Positions 35,793 through 44,623 of a stretch of 64,000 bases of DNA are shown in pieces (the stretch's first letter is position 1; the number at the start of each line of letters is the position of its first letter). The stretch is taken from contig NZ_JAQQFV010000002.1 of NCBI RefSeq assembly GCF_029675105.1, positions 372,001-436,000 on the forward strand, written 5' to 3'. The translations under genes were made by a program, and so were the position numbers. Under the pieces are notes generated by a model. That model was not told the DNA's origin, did no database searches, and saw nothing but the letters and a program-made list of their open reading frames with translations. The DNA comes from Nocardia anocheti. GTDB lineage: Bacteria; Actinomycetota; Actinomycetes; Mycobacteriales; Mycobacteriaceae.

Positions 35793-36604
35793 CAGATCGG
35801 GAGAGTCACCTCGGAGACGAAACCGTCGCGCACCCAGCCGACGAACTGGTCCCATGCCCCCGTGACCAGCGCGACGCCGACGGCGACGAGCAGAACACCC
35901 CCGATTACCTGGATGGTGCGCGAATTGCGCCGCAGCCAGCCCACACCGCGCAGCGCGCCCGCCGAACCGAACGCCAACACCACGAAGGGCAGGCCGAGTC
36001 CGAGGCAGTACGCCACGATCAGCACCACTCCGCGCACGGCGGTGGTGCCCTCGGTGCCCGCCGACACCGCCATCACACCCGACAGCGTCGGGCCCAGACA
36101 CGGCGTCCAGCCCAGCGCGAAGACCCCGCCGAGCAGGGGCGCGCCGACGATGCTGGTGAAGCGGCGCGGTTCCATCCTGGTGTCGCGCTGCAGCGCGGGC
36201 ACCAGACCGATGAACACCAGACCCATCAGGATCGTCACCACACCACCGATGCGCTGCAGCAGCTCCCGGTTGACGTTGAGGGTCTGGATCACACCGAACA
36301 CGGTGGCCGTGGCCAGCACGAACACCACCGTGAACCCGGCGACGAACAGTCCGGCGGCACCGGCCACCCGCAGCTTGGCGCTACGGCGCGTGGCGGTGAG
36401 CGTGCTGGCCTGCGCGGTGGTGGCCGGAGGTGCCTCGGCCCCGACCAGTCCGGCGAGATAGGACAGGTACCCCGGCACCAGCGGCACGACACACGGTGAA
36501 GCGAACGACACCAGGCCCGCGAGCAGGCAGGCTCCCAGCGCCAGCAACAACGGACCCGATGCCGCGGTCTGCTGGAAGGAATCCCCGACTGCGGCGAGCA
36601 CCAT
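35792..36604 (-). CDS. ccdA: Thiol-disulfide transporter CcdA
   Basis: A 270-residue, six-helix DsbD-beta/CcdA protein that carries reducing equivalents across the membrane to keep apocytochrome cysteines reduced. The two redox cysteines lie in SFASPCVVPLVPGYLSYL near residue 37 and LGWTPCLGPTLSGV near 165. The ATG at 36604 shares a base with the TGA of a small upstream gene (TGATG); a GTG three bases earlier is an alternative. Followed by resB with the same kind of overlap. Confidence 0.94.
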   Translation of the reverse strand: MVLAAVGDSFQQTAASGPLLLALGACLLAGLVSFASPCVVPLVPGYLSYLAGLVGAEAPPATTAQASTLTATRRSAKLRVAGAAGLFVAGFTVVFVLATATVFGVIQTLNVNRELLQRIGGVVTILMGLVFIGLVPALQRDTRMEPRRFTSIVGAPLLGGVFALGWTPCLGPTLSGVMAVSAGTEGTTAVRGVVLIVAYCLGLGLPFVVLAFGSAGALRGVGWLRRNSRTIQVIGGVLLVAVGVALVTGAWDQFVGWVRDGFVSEVTLPI

Positions 36605-36831
36605 CACTCGGTGGTGTCTTCGTCACGCTGCTCGTCGCGCGGCAACGACAGGGTGCGCTCGGTTTCGGCCGGTTCCGACGGGCCGAAATCGAACAGACCG
36701 GCACCGGCGACGCTGCGCGGCACGGTCGCGATGCCCGCCCAACGATCGTCTACGGTCCAGCCCGCACCCATCCTGCGGGCGCCCTGGCGGGGACGACACG
36801 CGGTCAGATTTCCGGGACGACGACGGCTCAC
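36604..36831 (-). CDS. Small hidden gene between tlpA-like and ccdA genes
   Basis: A 75-residue reading frame starting GTG at 36831, whose GTGA overlaps the stop of the TlpA-like gene, and ending in a TGA that overlaps the ccdA ATG. Codon use is GC3-rich like its neighbours. The product is soluble, begins basic (SRRRPGNLTACRPRQGARR), and continues with MGAGWTVDDRWAGIATVPRS and an acidic tail. It has one cysteine and no membrane segment. Perfect nesting between two coupled genes argues that it is translated. I do not recognise it. Confidence 0.68.
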   Translation of the reverse strand: MSRRRPGNLTACRPRQGARRMGAGWTVDDRWAGIATVPRSVAGAGLFDFGPSEPAETERTLSLPRDEQRDEDTTE

Positions 36832-37466
36832 TGCTTCTCCTCGGCGATGGTCTCGACCACGGGCTGCAGGTCCTCCGCCAAGAGCGAGCGAAGGAACACC
36901 GCGGCGACCCGGTGCTGACGATCCAGAATCAGCGTGGTCGGAATGACACTGGTGGGAAAGTTTCCGCCGAGAGCGAGCAAGGTTCGCATCGACGGGTCGT
37001 AGATGGACGGGTATTCGATCTTGTTGTCCACCACGAAGTCCTGGGCCTTGTCGCGCTGGTGATCGCGGACATTGATACCCAGGAACGCGACGCCCTTGTC
37101 CTTGGTCGCCGCGTAGACCTTTTCGAGTGCGGGCGATTCGGCGCGGCACGGGCCGCACCACTGCCCCCACAGATTCACGACCACGACCTGGTTCGGGAAA
37201 TCAGCGACCGAGACGGTCTTCCCCTCGTTCATCAGGTCGGGCCCCGACAGCGTGCCGATCGTCCCGCGGCTGGCGGGCGGATCGTATCTGATGTCGGTTC
37301 TACCACCCGGCGACACGAATTCGAAGGTGCCGCCGCCGGTTGCCACCGCATCGGTACCGGTCGAGCAGCCCGCTGCCGCGACGATCACCAGCAGGGCGGA
37401 CAGCGCGGCGGTCACCACCCGCGGCCGACGGCCACGGGCTGGTCCCGATGCGGTGCGGCGGCTCAT
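36828..37466 (-). CDS. TlpA/ResA-type lipoprotein thiol-disulfide oxidoreductase
   Basis: A 212-residue exported thioredoxin-fold protein. An N-terminal signal with lipobox-like VAAAGCSTG (Cys near 34) suggests a lipoprotein anchored to the outer face of the membrane. The active site is NLWGQWCGPCRAESPAL near 102-118, and the cis-Pro region is SVIPTTLILD near 174. It should receive electrons from CcdA and reduce apocytochrome c haem-binding cysteines. ATG at 37466 overlaps the phosphatase stop (ATGA). Corresponds to Rv0526 by position. Confidence 0.93.
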   Translation of the reverse strand: MSRRTASGPARGRRPRVVTAALSALLVIVAAAGCSTGTDAVATGGGTFEFVSPGGRTDIRYDPPASRGTIGTLSGPDLMNEGKTVSVADFPNQVVVVNLWGQWCGPCRAESPALEKVYAATKDKGVAFLGINVRDHQRDKAQDFVVDNKIEYPSIYDPSMRTLLALGGNFPTSVIPTTLILDRQHRVAAVFLRSLLAEDLQPVVETIAEEKQ

Positions 37467-38200
37467 GCGCCGTGTACCGCCGGATCCGAGGCCCCGGCGG
37501 GCTCGGAGTAGACGATGTCGACGAGGGTGTCGCCGTGGTAGACCAGCGAGGTGAGCGAGGCCAGCGAGCACTGCCGGTTGCGCGGGTCGTGCCAGAGGCG
37601 CTGACCCTGCAGGAACCGACGCAGCGTCCACACGGGCAGCTGATGCGAGACCAGCACCACCTCGTGCCCGGCGCCCTCGACGCGCGCCTTGTTGACCGCG
37701 GCCAGCATGCGATGGGCGATCTGCAGGTACGGCTCGCCCCAGGACGGGGTGAACGGGTCGCGCAGCTTCCACCAGTGCCGCGGCTTGCGCAGCGCGCCGT
37801 CACCGACCGAGACGCGCAGGCCCTCGAAGGTGTTGCCCGCCTCGATGAGGTTCTCGTCGGTGCGCACGACCACATCGTGCGCGGCGGCGATGGGCGCGGC
37901 GGTCTCCTGGGCGCGCTGCAGCGGAGAGGCGATCACCAGGGAGATGTCGTGGTCGGCCAGCGAACGGGCGACGGCGGCGGCCTGCGAGCGGCCGGTCACC
38001 GACAGGCTGAAGCCGGGCAGACGGCCGTAGAGGATGCCGTTGGGGTTGTGCACCTCGCCGTGGCGCAGCACGTGGACGATGGTCTCCACGGTCGACGGGT
38101 CGTCATCGAGGCCGGGGGGCGCGGCGGCGGGCGCCGGATGCGGCGCCTCGGCGGCGTCGTCGGAGGTGGCGAGTTCTGCGTCGGGCTGGTCGGAGCTCAC
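37463..38200 (-). CDS. Histidine phosphatase family protein
   Basis: A 245-residue member of the histidine phosphatase superfamily. The phospho-histidine motif is [13 protein letters not shown] near residue 45, the second catalytic histidine lies in [11 protein letters not shown] near 187, and a catalytic Arg/Glu are in the [10 protein letters not shown] segment near 92. The first 40 residues are an acidic/Pro-rich extension. GTG at 38200 overlaps the hemL stop (GTGA). Substrate unknown; position matches Rv0525. Why it sits in the haem/cytochrome chain is unclear. Confidence 0.92.
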   Translation of the reverse strand: MSSDQPDAELATSDDAAEAPHPAPAAAPPGLDDDPSTVETIVHVLRHGEVHNPNGILYGRLPGFSLSVTGRSQAAAVARSLADHDISLVIASPLQRAQETAAPIAAAHDVVVRTDENLIEAGNTFEGLRVSVGDGALRKPRHWWKLRDPFTPSWGEPYLQIAHRMLAAVNKARVEGAGHEVVLVSHQLPVWTLRRFLQGQRLWHDPRNRQCSLASLTSLVYHGDTLVDIVYSEPAGASDPAVHGA

Positions 38201-39543
38201 GCTGTGGATCCTTCGGGGGTTGCGGCCGCGGCCGCGAGGGCGGCGGCGGGCAGAGCGGCGGCGATACGGTCGAACGCGTCCTCGTCGAGTGCCGCGGAGA
38301 CGAACCACGCTTCGAACGCGCTCGGCGGCGCATACACGCCCGCGTCGAGCAGGGCGTGGAAGAAGGCGGGGTAACGCCAGGTCTGGCTCGCCTTGGCGGC
38401 GGCGTAGTCGGTGACCGGGCGCTCGGCGAAGAACACGCTCACCATATTGCCTGCGAACTGGACTTGATGCTCGACCCCGGCCTCGGTGAGCGCTGTCGCG
38501 AACAGCGAGCCGAGCCGATCGGCGTTGCGATCCAGGGCCGCGTACACCGCGTCGTCGGCGGCGCGCAGGGTCGCCAGCCCGGCCGCGACGGCGACGGGAT
38601 TACCCGAGAGCGTGCCCGCCTGGTAGACCGGGCCGAGCGGGGCGAGATTGTTCATGATCTCGGCGCGCCCACCGAACGCGGCGGCGGGCAGCCCACCGCT
38701 CATCACCTTGCCGAAGGTGTAGAGGTCACCGGCGACGCCCTCGCGGCCGTACCACCCCGACGCGCTCACCCGGAAGCCGGTCATGACCTCGTCCATGATG
38801 AGCAGGGCGCCGTTGTCGTCGGCCAGGGTGCGCAGGCCCTCGTTGAAGCCGGGCAGCGGCGCGACCGCGCCCATGTTGCCCGCGGCGGCCTCGGTGATGA
38901 CGCAGGCGATCTGCCCCGGATGCGCCTCGAACGCGGCGGCCACGGCGGCCAGATCGTTGTAGGGCAGGACCAGCGTGTCGGCGGCCTGGGCGCCGGTGAC
39001 GCCCGGCGAGGTGGGCAGGCCGAGGGTGGCCACACCCGAACCCGCGTCTGCCAGCAGCGCGTCGACGTGGCCGTGGTAACAGCCGGAGAACTTGATGATC
39101 TTGGTGCGGCCGGTGAAGCCGCGGGCCAGGCGCACCGCGCTCATGGTGGCCTCGGTGCCGGAGTTCACCAGACGCACCCGCTCGACCGGATCGACCCGCG
39201 CGGCGATGGCTTCGGCGAGGTCGATCTCGGCCTCGGTCGGCGCGCCGAAGGACAGGCCACCGGTCGCGGCCCGCTGCACGGCTTCGACGATGGCGGGGTG
39301 CGCGTGCCCGAGGATCATCGGACCCCACGAGCACACCAGGTCGACGTACTCGTTGCCGTCCGCGTCGCGCAGCGTGTAGCCGTCGGCGGAGGCGATGAAA
39401 CGCGGTGTGCCGCCGACCGAATTGAACGCGCGGACCGGCGAATTGACCCCACCCGGGATCACCGAGGCGGCCCGCTCGAAGAGCTGGGCCGATACCGGCA
39501 CCCGCGAGGGGCTGGTCGTGGTCGCGCGCGGAGAAGAACTCAC
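38197..39543 (-). CDS. hemL: Glutamate-1-semialdehyde 2,1-aminomutase HemL
   Basis: PLP-dependent aminotransferase-fold enzyme of 448 residues that makes 5-aminolevulinate from glutamate semialdehyde in the C5 haem pathway. It has [18 protein letters not shown] at about 29-46, the [14 protein letters not shown] substrate loop near 128-141, DEVMTGFR near 252-259, and the PLP lysine in [16 protein letters not shown] near 280. GTG at 39543. First gene of a seven-gene overlapping chain that ends with ccsB, linking haem supply with cytochrome c assembly. Confidence 0.96.
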   Translation of the reverse strand: MSSSPRATTTSPSRVPVSAQLFERAASVIPGGVNSPVRAFNSVGGTPRFIASADGYTLRDADGNEYVDLVCSWGPMILGHAHPAIVEAVQRAATGGLSFGAPTEAEIDLAEAIAARVDPVERVRLVNSGTEATMSAVRLARGFTGRTKIIKFSGCYHGHVDALLADAGSGVATLGLPTSPGVTGAQAADTLVLPYNDLAAVAAAFEAHPGQIACVITEAAAGNMGAVAPLPGFNEGLRTLADDNGALLIMDEVMTGFRVSASGWYGREGVAGDLYTFGKVMSGGLPAAAFGGRAEIMNNLAPLGPVYQAGTLSGNPVAVAAGLATLRAADDAVYAALDRNADRLGSLFATALTEAGVEHQVQFAGNMVSVFFAERPVTDYAAAKASQTWRYPAFFHALLDAGVYAPPSAFEAWFVSAALDEDAFDRIAAALPAAALAAAAATPEGSTA

Positions 39544-39752
39544 GGATTCCAGTGTCTCAGCTCGCCTCGGCGCGCCGGACGACAGGGTGGAGCACAGTGA
39601 CCCAGACCGCAGCGACCCACCGACGACACGCCCGACACACCGCCCGGATTCGCGCAGGAATCCGATCCAGCCCGCTCGACGTGCCGCTACGCTGCGGGCT
39701 GCTCCGCCGCGTGTCAGCGGCTCGTCACCTGGTTTCAGCGAGAGGGTATTCC

Positions 39753-40139
39753 ATGCGTTTCGGCGTCACCAGCACTGCCCTGGGCACGGGCTTCGTCGCG
39801 GCCGGGGTCCTGTTCGGCGCACCCGCGGCGAGCGCGATCGCCCCGCAGATCCAGCCCGACCGGATCGGGGTGACGCTGAGTCACGAGGAGACCGTCGCGC
39901 TCGGCGGCGGCCCGATTCCGGCGGTCACGTCGATGTTCGTGCCCCCGGACCGGATCGGCGCGGGCCTGCACCGCGACACCACGCTCTACCGCGACGCGCA
40001 GGGCGGCGTGCACGCCACGCTGCGGCAGGTGGTCACCGAGGCCGCCGCGCATCCCGACGGCACGGTCAGCGTGTATCTCAACGCGCCCGGCACGCGCGGC
40101 GGACGGCTGCTCGACGTCTACCAGGCGTGGACCGGCTAG
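39753..40139 (+). CDS. Small secreted protein
   Basis: A 128-residue precursor with a signal peptide ([21 protein letters not shown], predicted cleavage near residue 28 after AASA). The mature domain is about 100 residues, without cysteines, and contains [19 protein letters not shown] and [22 protein letters not shown] at 39753 follows GAGAGGG. It converges on another small secreted protein with overlapping stops in CTAG (40136-40139). It resembles small exported actinobacterial proteins of unknown function. Confidence 0.78.
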   Translation: MRFGVTSTALGTGFVAAGVLFGAPAASAIAPQIQPDRIGVTLSHEETVALGGGPIPAVTSMFVPPDRIGAGLHRDTTLYRDAQGGVHATLRQVVTEAAAHPDGTVSVYLNAPGTRGGRLLDVYQAWTG

Positions 40140-40342
40140 GTGTACATGCAGGGGATCTCGGCGGAGAGCGTGTGCAGCTGGCACATGATGCCGTTGTAGA
40201 TCCCGCTCGACCCGGTCTCGGGGGCGAAGCCGTCGGCGGCCGGGGTCAGCGGCAGGCCGGTGGCGGCCTGGGCGGGCGCGGCGGCGAAGCCGAGAGCGAG
40301 CGCGGCGGCCGCGGTACAGATTCCGGCGGTGAGCTTGGTCAT
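40136..40342 (-). CDS. Very small secreted protein with two cysteines
   Basis: A 68-residue precursor: signal peptide MTKLTAGICTAAAALALGF with cleavage likely after AQA near residue 26, leaving a mature peptide of about 42 residues. Two cysteines ([18 protein letters not shown]) could form one disulfide. ATG at 40342 has GGAGGA upstream. Function unknown; it faces another secreted protein gene end to end. Confidence 0.72.
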   Translation of the reverse strand: MTKLTAGICTAAAALALGFAAAPAQAATGLPLTPAADGFAPETGSSGIYNGIMCQLHTLSAEIPCMYT

Positions 40343-40398
40343 CGGGGTCCTCCTCGACGTGTTCCGAACCCCAACGCGCACATCGGAATCCGCTTCAC

Positions 40399-40671
40399 TC
40401 AGTGCATCGGTTCGATCGGCCGCGGTGCTACAGATCTCGCCGAGGCACCCCGCGCGGCGGCGTCGATGACCAAGAGCCCGGCGACGATCACCAGTCCCGT
40501 GGCCAGCACGATCAGGGGTGGCACGTACCGGATCGCCTCGAAGCCGGGGTGCTCGTCGGTGCCGACGAACTCGGTCGTGCGCCGGGCGTTGCTCCAGCTC
40601 AGGGCCGCGCCCACCAGGAAGATCGCGGCCAGGGCCAGTTCCGTCAGCGCCGTGGCGATCCAGCGTTTCAT
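40399..40671 (-). CDS. Small two-helix membrane protein
   Basis: A 90-residue protein with helices at about 5-25 (IATALTELALAAIFLVGAALSW) and 50-75 (PPLIVLATGLVIVAGLLVIDA), joined by a charged loop. ATG at 40671 overlaps the end of the upstream membrane protein gene (ATGA-type overlap), so they are translated together. Function unknown. Confidence 0.75.
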   Translation of the reverse strand: MKRWIATALTELALAAIFLVGAALSWSNARRTTEFVGTDEHPGFEAIRYVPPLIVLATGLVIVAGLLVIDAAARGASARSVAPRPIEPMH

Positions 40672-41147
40672 TCCCGCGATCCTGCCAGGGCGGTGGCCAG
40701 TGCGGCGCGCAGCCCGGCGTGGTCGATCGCCCAGGCCCGCACCACGGCGCCGTCGACCAGGCGCAGGCCGATCCCGCGACGGCGCCGGGGCACGCCGCTG
40801 AGCGCGCCTAGCGCGCGGGCGTCGGCGGCATCGTCGTCGTCGACGGGGAGCACCGCCGCGATCTCGGCGACGGCCACGGATTCGGTGCCCTGCCGCAGGG
40901 CGTCGGGGGTGAGTTCGACCCTGGCGTGCGCGCGACCGGCCACGACCTGCAGCGCGGTGAAGCCGCCGAGGGCGACGGCGCAGAAGCCGAGGGCGAAGCC
41001 GTGCAGCGTGCTGCCGGTGACCCATTCGACGAGCAGGATGACCGCGCAGAGGGCGGGACCGTAGGCGACGGCGCGCCAGCGCGCGCCGGGTTCGGAGAAC
41101 AGCATCAGGGCGTCGTCGCGCCGCAGCGCGGTGGCGTCAGCCGACAA
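40668..41147 (-). CDS. Membrane protein with C-terminal cytoplasmic domain
   Basis: A protein of up to 159 residues with two helices near 27-45 and 50-70 followed by a soluble domain containing ARVELTPDALRQGTESVAVAEI and a basic stretch VPRRRRGIGLRL. It resembles membrane proteins located beside hemB in mycobacteria, but I cannot assign a family. A TTG at 41147 is taken as start, overlapping the small upstream ORF by 11 bases; an ATG at 41105 is the alternative and would shorten it by 14 residues. Confidence 0.7.
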   Translation of the reverse strand: MSADATALRRDDALMLFSEPGARWRAVAYGPALCAVILLVEWVTGSTLHGFALGFCAVALGGFTALQVVAGRAHARVELTPDALRQGTESVAVAEIAAVLPVDDDDAADARALGALSGVPRRRRGIGLRLVDGAVVRAWAIDHAGLRAALATALAGSRE

Positions 41148-41259
41148 TGCTCGGCAGCAGCACGAGCGCGAGGGTGGCGACCACGAGCAGAACCATCAAT
41201 CCGATGACCAAGCAATCGCGTCGCAGACTGTGGGGCTGCTGGATCACCACGCGCATCAT
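41137..41259 (-). CDS. Tiny single-helix membrane protein
   Basis: A 40-residue reading frame with tandem ATG codons (41259 and 41256) behind GGAGG. It has a short basic N-terminus (RVVIQQPHSLRRD) and one strong transmembrane helix (LVIGLMVLLVVATLALVLLP). Its stop overlaps the TTG start of the next membrane protein gene, so it may couple that gene's translation. No family known. The ribosome site and helix support it, the length leaves doubt. Confidence 0.6.
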   Translation of the reverse strand: MMRVVIQQPHSLRRDCLVIGLMVLLVVATLALVLLPSIVG

Positions 41260-41338
41260 CGCCTCCGCTCAGTGTGACCATCCTCACCATACACTGTGGC
41301 CGGTGAGCGGCCAACGACGCCCGGGGTCTACCCGATGT

Positions 41339-41851
41339 TCACCGCTTGTTCAGCTGGAAGTAGCGGGTCGAGTCGGGCCGATACGCCAGGTACGCCGCGC
41401 CCGCGGCGAGCACGCCCTGCACGATCGCCGTGCCTCCGCTGATCATCGCGGCCGCACCGGTCACCGCGGCGATGTTGAACATCGTGGCGATCGCGCCCAA
41501 CGCCAGCCACACCGCGGCCACCGTCAGCAGCGTGCGTGCCCACGACTTGCCGCGCCCGAGCTGGTGGGCGATGACCGCCGTGACGGCGCACAGGATCAGT
41601 CCGAGGACCGCCGTGAGCACGAAGGCGGCCAGGATCAGCGCGTCGACGGTGGAGGCGGGCATGTTCGGGTCGGTCTTGTGCATCTCGTCGAGGAACTGCT
41701 TGCTCAGTTCCCCGCGGCGGCCGTACATGGTGACCACGCTCGCGCCGGTGTAGACGACGCCGAGACCGGCAACGCCCCACCACAGCTGCCGCGCGGTGCC
41801 GACATCCTCCGGCATCGGCAGGGATTCGGGTTTGTTCGGTGGAACGATCAC
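41339..41851 (-). CDS. Four-helix membrane protein coupled to hemB
   Basis: A 170-residue protein with four predicted transmembrane helices (about 26-48, 70-100, 109-132, 134-158), a short cytoplasmic N-terminus rich in proline, and a loop containing [23 protein letters not shown] at 41851 overlaps the hemB stop (GTGA), so it is translated with hemB. Function unknown. Confidence 0.82.
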   Translation of the reverse strand: MIVPPNKPESLPMPEDVGTARQLWWGVAGLGVVYTGASVVTMYGRRGELSKQFLDEMHKTDPNMPASTVDALILAAFVLTAVLGLILCAVTAVIAHQLGRGKSWARTLLTVAAVWLALGAIATMFNIAAVTGAAAMISGGTAIVQGVLAAGAAYLAYRPDSTRYFQLNKR

Positions 41852-42825
41852 GACAGCCAGTGTGCAGCCTCGGTCGCCCAGTAGGTGAGCACGATGTCCG
41901 CGCCCGCCCGCCGGATGCCCACCAGCGACTCCAGGATCGCGCCCTTGCGGTCGATCCAGCCGCGCTCGGCGGCGGCGGTGATCATCGCGTACTCGCCGGA
42001 GATCTGGTAGGCCGCCACCGGGACCGTCGAGCGGTCGGCGACGTCGCGCAGGATGTCGAGGTAGGACATCGCGGGCTTGACCATCACGATGTCGGCGCCC
42101 TCGGCCAGGTCCAGGTCGAGTTCGCGCAGCGATTCGCGGCGGTTGGCCGGGTCCTGCTGGTAGGTGCGGCGGTCGCCTTCCAGCGAGGAGCCCACCGCCT
42201 CGCGGAACGGGCCGTAGAAGGCCGAGGCGTACTTGGCGGCATAGGCCAGGATGGCGGTGTCGGTGTGGCCGACCGCGTCCAGTCCGCGCCGGATCGCGCC
42301 GACCTGGCCGTCCATCATGCCGCTGGTGCCGAGCAGGTCGGCGCCCGCCTCGGCCTGGGCCAGCGCCATCTCGACGTAGCGGTGCAGGGTGGCGTCGTTG
42401 TCGACCGCGCCGTCGGAGCCGATGACCCCGCAGTGGCCGTGGTCGGTGAATTCGTCGAGGCAGGTGTCGGCCATGACCACGGTCGAATCGCCCACCTCCT
42501 CGGCCAGCGCGCGCAGGCCGCGGTTGAGGATGCCGCGCGGGTCGCTGGCCTGGCTGCCGGTGGCGTCCTTGTCCTCGGGCAGCGGGACGCCGAACAGCAT
42601 CAGCCCGCCCACACCGGCGGTCACCGCTTCGACGGCCGCCTTGCGCAGCGAGTCCAGCGAGTGCTGGTACACCCCGGGCATCGAGCTGATCTCGCGCGGC
42701 TCGTCGATGCCGTCGGCGACGAACATCGGCAGGACGAGGTGGCGCGGCTCGAGCGTGGTCTCGGCGACGAGCCGTCGCAGAGCGGGGGTCCTGCGCAACC
42801 GCCGCGGGCGGTCGAAAGCGGTCAT
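41848..42825 (-). CDS. hemB: Delta-aminolevulinic acid dehydratase (porphobilinogen synthase) HemB
   Basis: TIM-barrel enzyme of 325 residues that condenses two aminolevulinates into porphobilinogen. The metal/active-site segment is [15 protein letters not shown] near 118-132, one catalytic lysine is in [16 protein letters not shown] near 195-210, and the Schiff-base lysine in [10 protein letters not shown] near 248. ATG at 42825. Separated from hemA-C-D by a serine hydrolase and a small gene. Confidence 0.96.
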   Translation of the reverse strand: MTAFDRPRRLRRTPALRRLVAETTLEPRHLVLPMFVADGIDEPREISSMPGVYQHSLDSLRKAAVEAVTAGVGGLMLFGVPLPEDKDATGSQASDPRGILNRGLRALAEEVGDSTVVMADTCLDEFTDHGHCGVIGSDGAVDNDATLHRYVEMALAQAEAGADLLGTSGMMDGQVGAIRRGLDAVGHTDTAILAYAAKYASAFYGPFREAVGSSLEGDRRTYQQDPANRRESLRELDLDLAEGADIVMVKPAMSYLDILRDVADRSTVPVAAYQISGEYAMITAAAERGWIDRKGAILESLVGIRRAGADIVLTYWATEAAHWLS

Positions 42826-42867
42826 ATTCCGCAGAGTACGCCTGCGCGCGCGGCGCGCTCGCGCCGC

Positions 42868-44046
42868 CTACACCGGCTCGCCGGAGCGCGATAATTCGCC
42901 CAGGATCGACTCGAACGCAGCAAACACCGGGGACGGTCCGGTCGAGCCCCAGGTCTGGTTGGTGAGCAGGATTCCGGTGACCGGGCCGTCGTTGCTCCAG
43001 GTCGAGCCGAGGCCGCCCGCCCAGCCGTAGGAACCGGCGCGCGGGCCGTCCGGCAGGTCGGTGAGCTGCACGCCCATGCCGTATCCCCATCCGGCGCTCC
43101 CGTCCGGCGTGGGTCCGCCGCGCGCGAGCTGCTCGGCGGTGAGGTGATTCGTCGTCAGCGCGGTGACGGCCGGTTCGGACAGGAATCGCACGCCGCTGAA
43201 CACGCCGCCGTCGCGCAACATCCGGGCGAACCGGTGGTAGTCGGCCAGGGTGGACACCAGCCCGTCACCACCGCCCTCGAAGGCGGGCGGGGCGCTCCAC
43301 TGGCCGTCGACCGGATCGTGGATCACGCGCTCGCCGTCGCGCTCGGTGAAGTGCGGGCCGAACCGCTCGAGCTTTTCCGGGGGAACCCAGAAGCCGGTGT
43401 CGCGCATTCCGAGTGGTCCGAGCACGCGCTCGGCGAGGAACTCCGACAGCGAGGTGCCAGCCGCCCGGCCGACGAGGAAGCCGAGGACCTGCGCGCCGAC
43501 GTGATAGAGCCACCGCTCCCCCGGTTGGTACTGCAACGGCAGGGTGCCGAGCCGGGCCAGCCACTCGTCGCCCGACGGCAGCCGCGCGGGCGTCGGCGGG
43601 CCCCAGCCCAGGCCGAGCTCGCTCCAGGCGGCATCGAACGGCTTGGGCGCGAAGTCGGTGAAGTCCATGCCCCAGCCGAGCCGGAAGGTGAGCAGATCGT
43701 CGACGATGATCGGACGACGCGCAGCCACGGTGTCGGTGACCTCGGCGGCCGGGTGGATGAGCACCTGCCGATCGGCCAGTTCGGGCAGCAGGCGGTCGAC
43801 GGGTTCGGCCGGATCGAGCACACCGTCGTCGATCAGTAAGGCGGCCGCGACGGCGGTGAGCGGTTTGGTCATCGAGGAGACGCGGAACAGGCTGTCGGGG
43901 CGCACCGACGCCTGGCGGGCCTGGTCGAGATGACCCGCCGTGCCGGTCCACACCCGGTCGCCGACGGACACCAGCCAGGCCAGCCCGAGCAGTTCGTCCG
44001 CCTCGACATGGGCACGGAGGCGCCGGTCGATCTGTTCCGCTGTCAT
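42868..44046 (-). CDS. Serine hydrolase of the beta-lactamase/class C esterase family
   Basis: A 392-residue protein with the class C beta-lactamase fold. The nucleophile motif SxxK is SSMTKP near residue 57, the second motif is in RWLYHVGAQVLGFLVGRAAG near 178-197, and a C-terminal GWAGGLGSTW near 352 may serve as the third. No signal peptide is seen, so it is probably a cytoplasmic esterase or peptidase rather than a true beta-lactamase. ATG at 44046 with GGGGAGGAG upstream was preferred over an earlier in-frame start. Substrate unknown. Confidence 0.9.
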   Translation of the reverse strand: MTAEQIDRRLRAHVEADELLGLAWLVSVGDRVWTGTAGHLDQARQASVRPDSLFRVSSMTKPLTAVAAALLIDDGVLDPAEPVDRLLPELADRQVLIHPAAEVTDTVAARRPIIVDDLLTFRLGWGMDFTDFAPKPFDAAWSELGLGWGPPTPARLPSGDEWLARLGTLPLQYQPGERWLYHVGAQVLGFLVGRAAGTSLSEFLAERVLGPLGMRDTGFWVPPEKLERFGPHFTERDGERVIHDPVDGQWSAPPAFEGGGDGLVSTLADYHRFARMLRDGGVFSGVRFLSEPAVTALTTNHLTAEQLARGGPTPDGSAGWGYGMGVQLTDLPDGPRAGSYGWAGGLGSTWSNDGPVTGILLTNQTWGSTGPSPVFAAFESILGELSRSGEPV

Positions 44047-44236
44047 CGTGTCTCCTCCCCGATCCACTCCTGCCACCGAATCCTGATGTCACTAGAGCAC
44101 AGCCCACCGACAGACTCCCGGCGCAACGCCGCGACCGGGCGGTGGATACGATCGAATCCGACTGGAGCTCAATGGCTTCCGCGAGCGGATCACGAAACTT
44201 GTCGGACCCCCTCGGTACAATCGAAAGCGTGTTCGA

Positions 44237-44265
44237 GGGTTCCCGGCGATCGGGGACGGGAACCC
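44237..44265 (+). repeat. 9-bp inverted repeat in the 5' region of the 93-residue protein gene
   Basis: GGGTTCCCG (44237-44245) and CGGGAACCC (44257-44265) are exact reverse complements with an 11-base spacer, ending 20 bases before the ATG at 44286. It could be an operator or a leader hairpin. Confidence 0.55.
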
Positions 44266-44285
44266 ACTCGCGACGGGAGGACGCC

Positions 44286-44567
44286 ATGAACGCCATTGCC
44301 GCAACGTCGAAGTCCGGATTCATCGCACCGTATGTGCCACTGGAGAAGAAGCGGCTGCCCGCGGGCAGGCCGCGCCGCTGGTACATCGCGCACAATCGCA
44401 GGCTCAAGGCCATGCGATTGACCATCGCGTTGCTCGACAGCGGGGTGTACCTGCCGAATCAGGCCACCAACGACACCATCCGCCGCACGGCCGAACAGAT
44501 CGAGCTGCGACCGCCCTCGGATGCCACCTGCCGACTGGTGCGCACACTGTTGCGCTACAGCCGGTGA
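44286..44567 (+). CDS. Small basic hypothetical protein
   Basis: A 93-residue basic protein, predicted alpha-helical in the C-terminal two thirds. The centre reads RPRRWYIAHNRRLKAMRLTIALLDSG, followed by YLPNQATNDTIRRTAEQIELRPPS. ATG at 44286 has GGGAGGA upstream. It has one cysteine and no membrane segment. It could bind nucleic acid, but I do not recognise it. A strong terminator separates it from hemD, which is convergent. Confidence 0.7.
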   Translation: MNAIAATSKSGFIAPYVPLEKKRLPAGRPRRWYIAHNRRLKAMRLTIALLDSGVYLPNQATNDTIRRTAEQIELRPPSDATCRLVRTLLRYSR

Positions 44568-44578
44568 CCTCGACACGA

Positions 44579-44608
44579 CGAAGGCCCGCCACGGTGGGCG
44601 GGCCTTCG
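44579..44608. terminator. Strong hairpin between convergent genes
   Basis: CGAAGGCCCGCC (44579-44590) and GGCGGGCCTTCG (44597-44608) form a 12-bp perfect stem with a 6-base loop. It lies 11 bases after the 93-residue protein gene and 15 bases from the hemD stop, and can serve both. Confidence 0.8.
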
Positions 44609-44623
44609 GGTCTACTCGGTCGC

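Noticed and set aside
34224..36461. 745-residue plus-strand open frame
   Set aside because: Antisense to resB and ccdA, His/Gln/Arg-rich and without motifs; the minus-strand genes are clear.
42868..44046. Secreted beta-lactamase (antibiotic resistance)
   Set aside because: The SxxK fold is present, but there is no signal peptide and the remaining motifs fit esterase-like class C homologues better.
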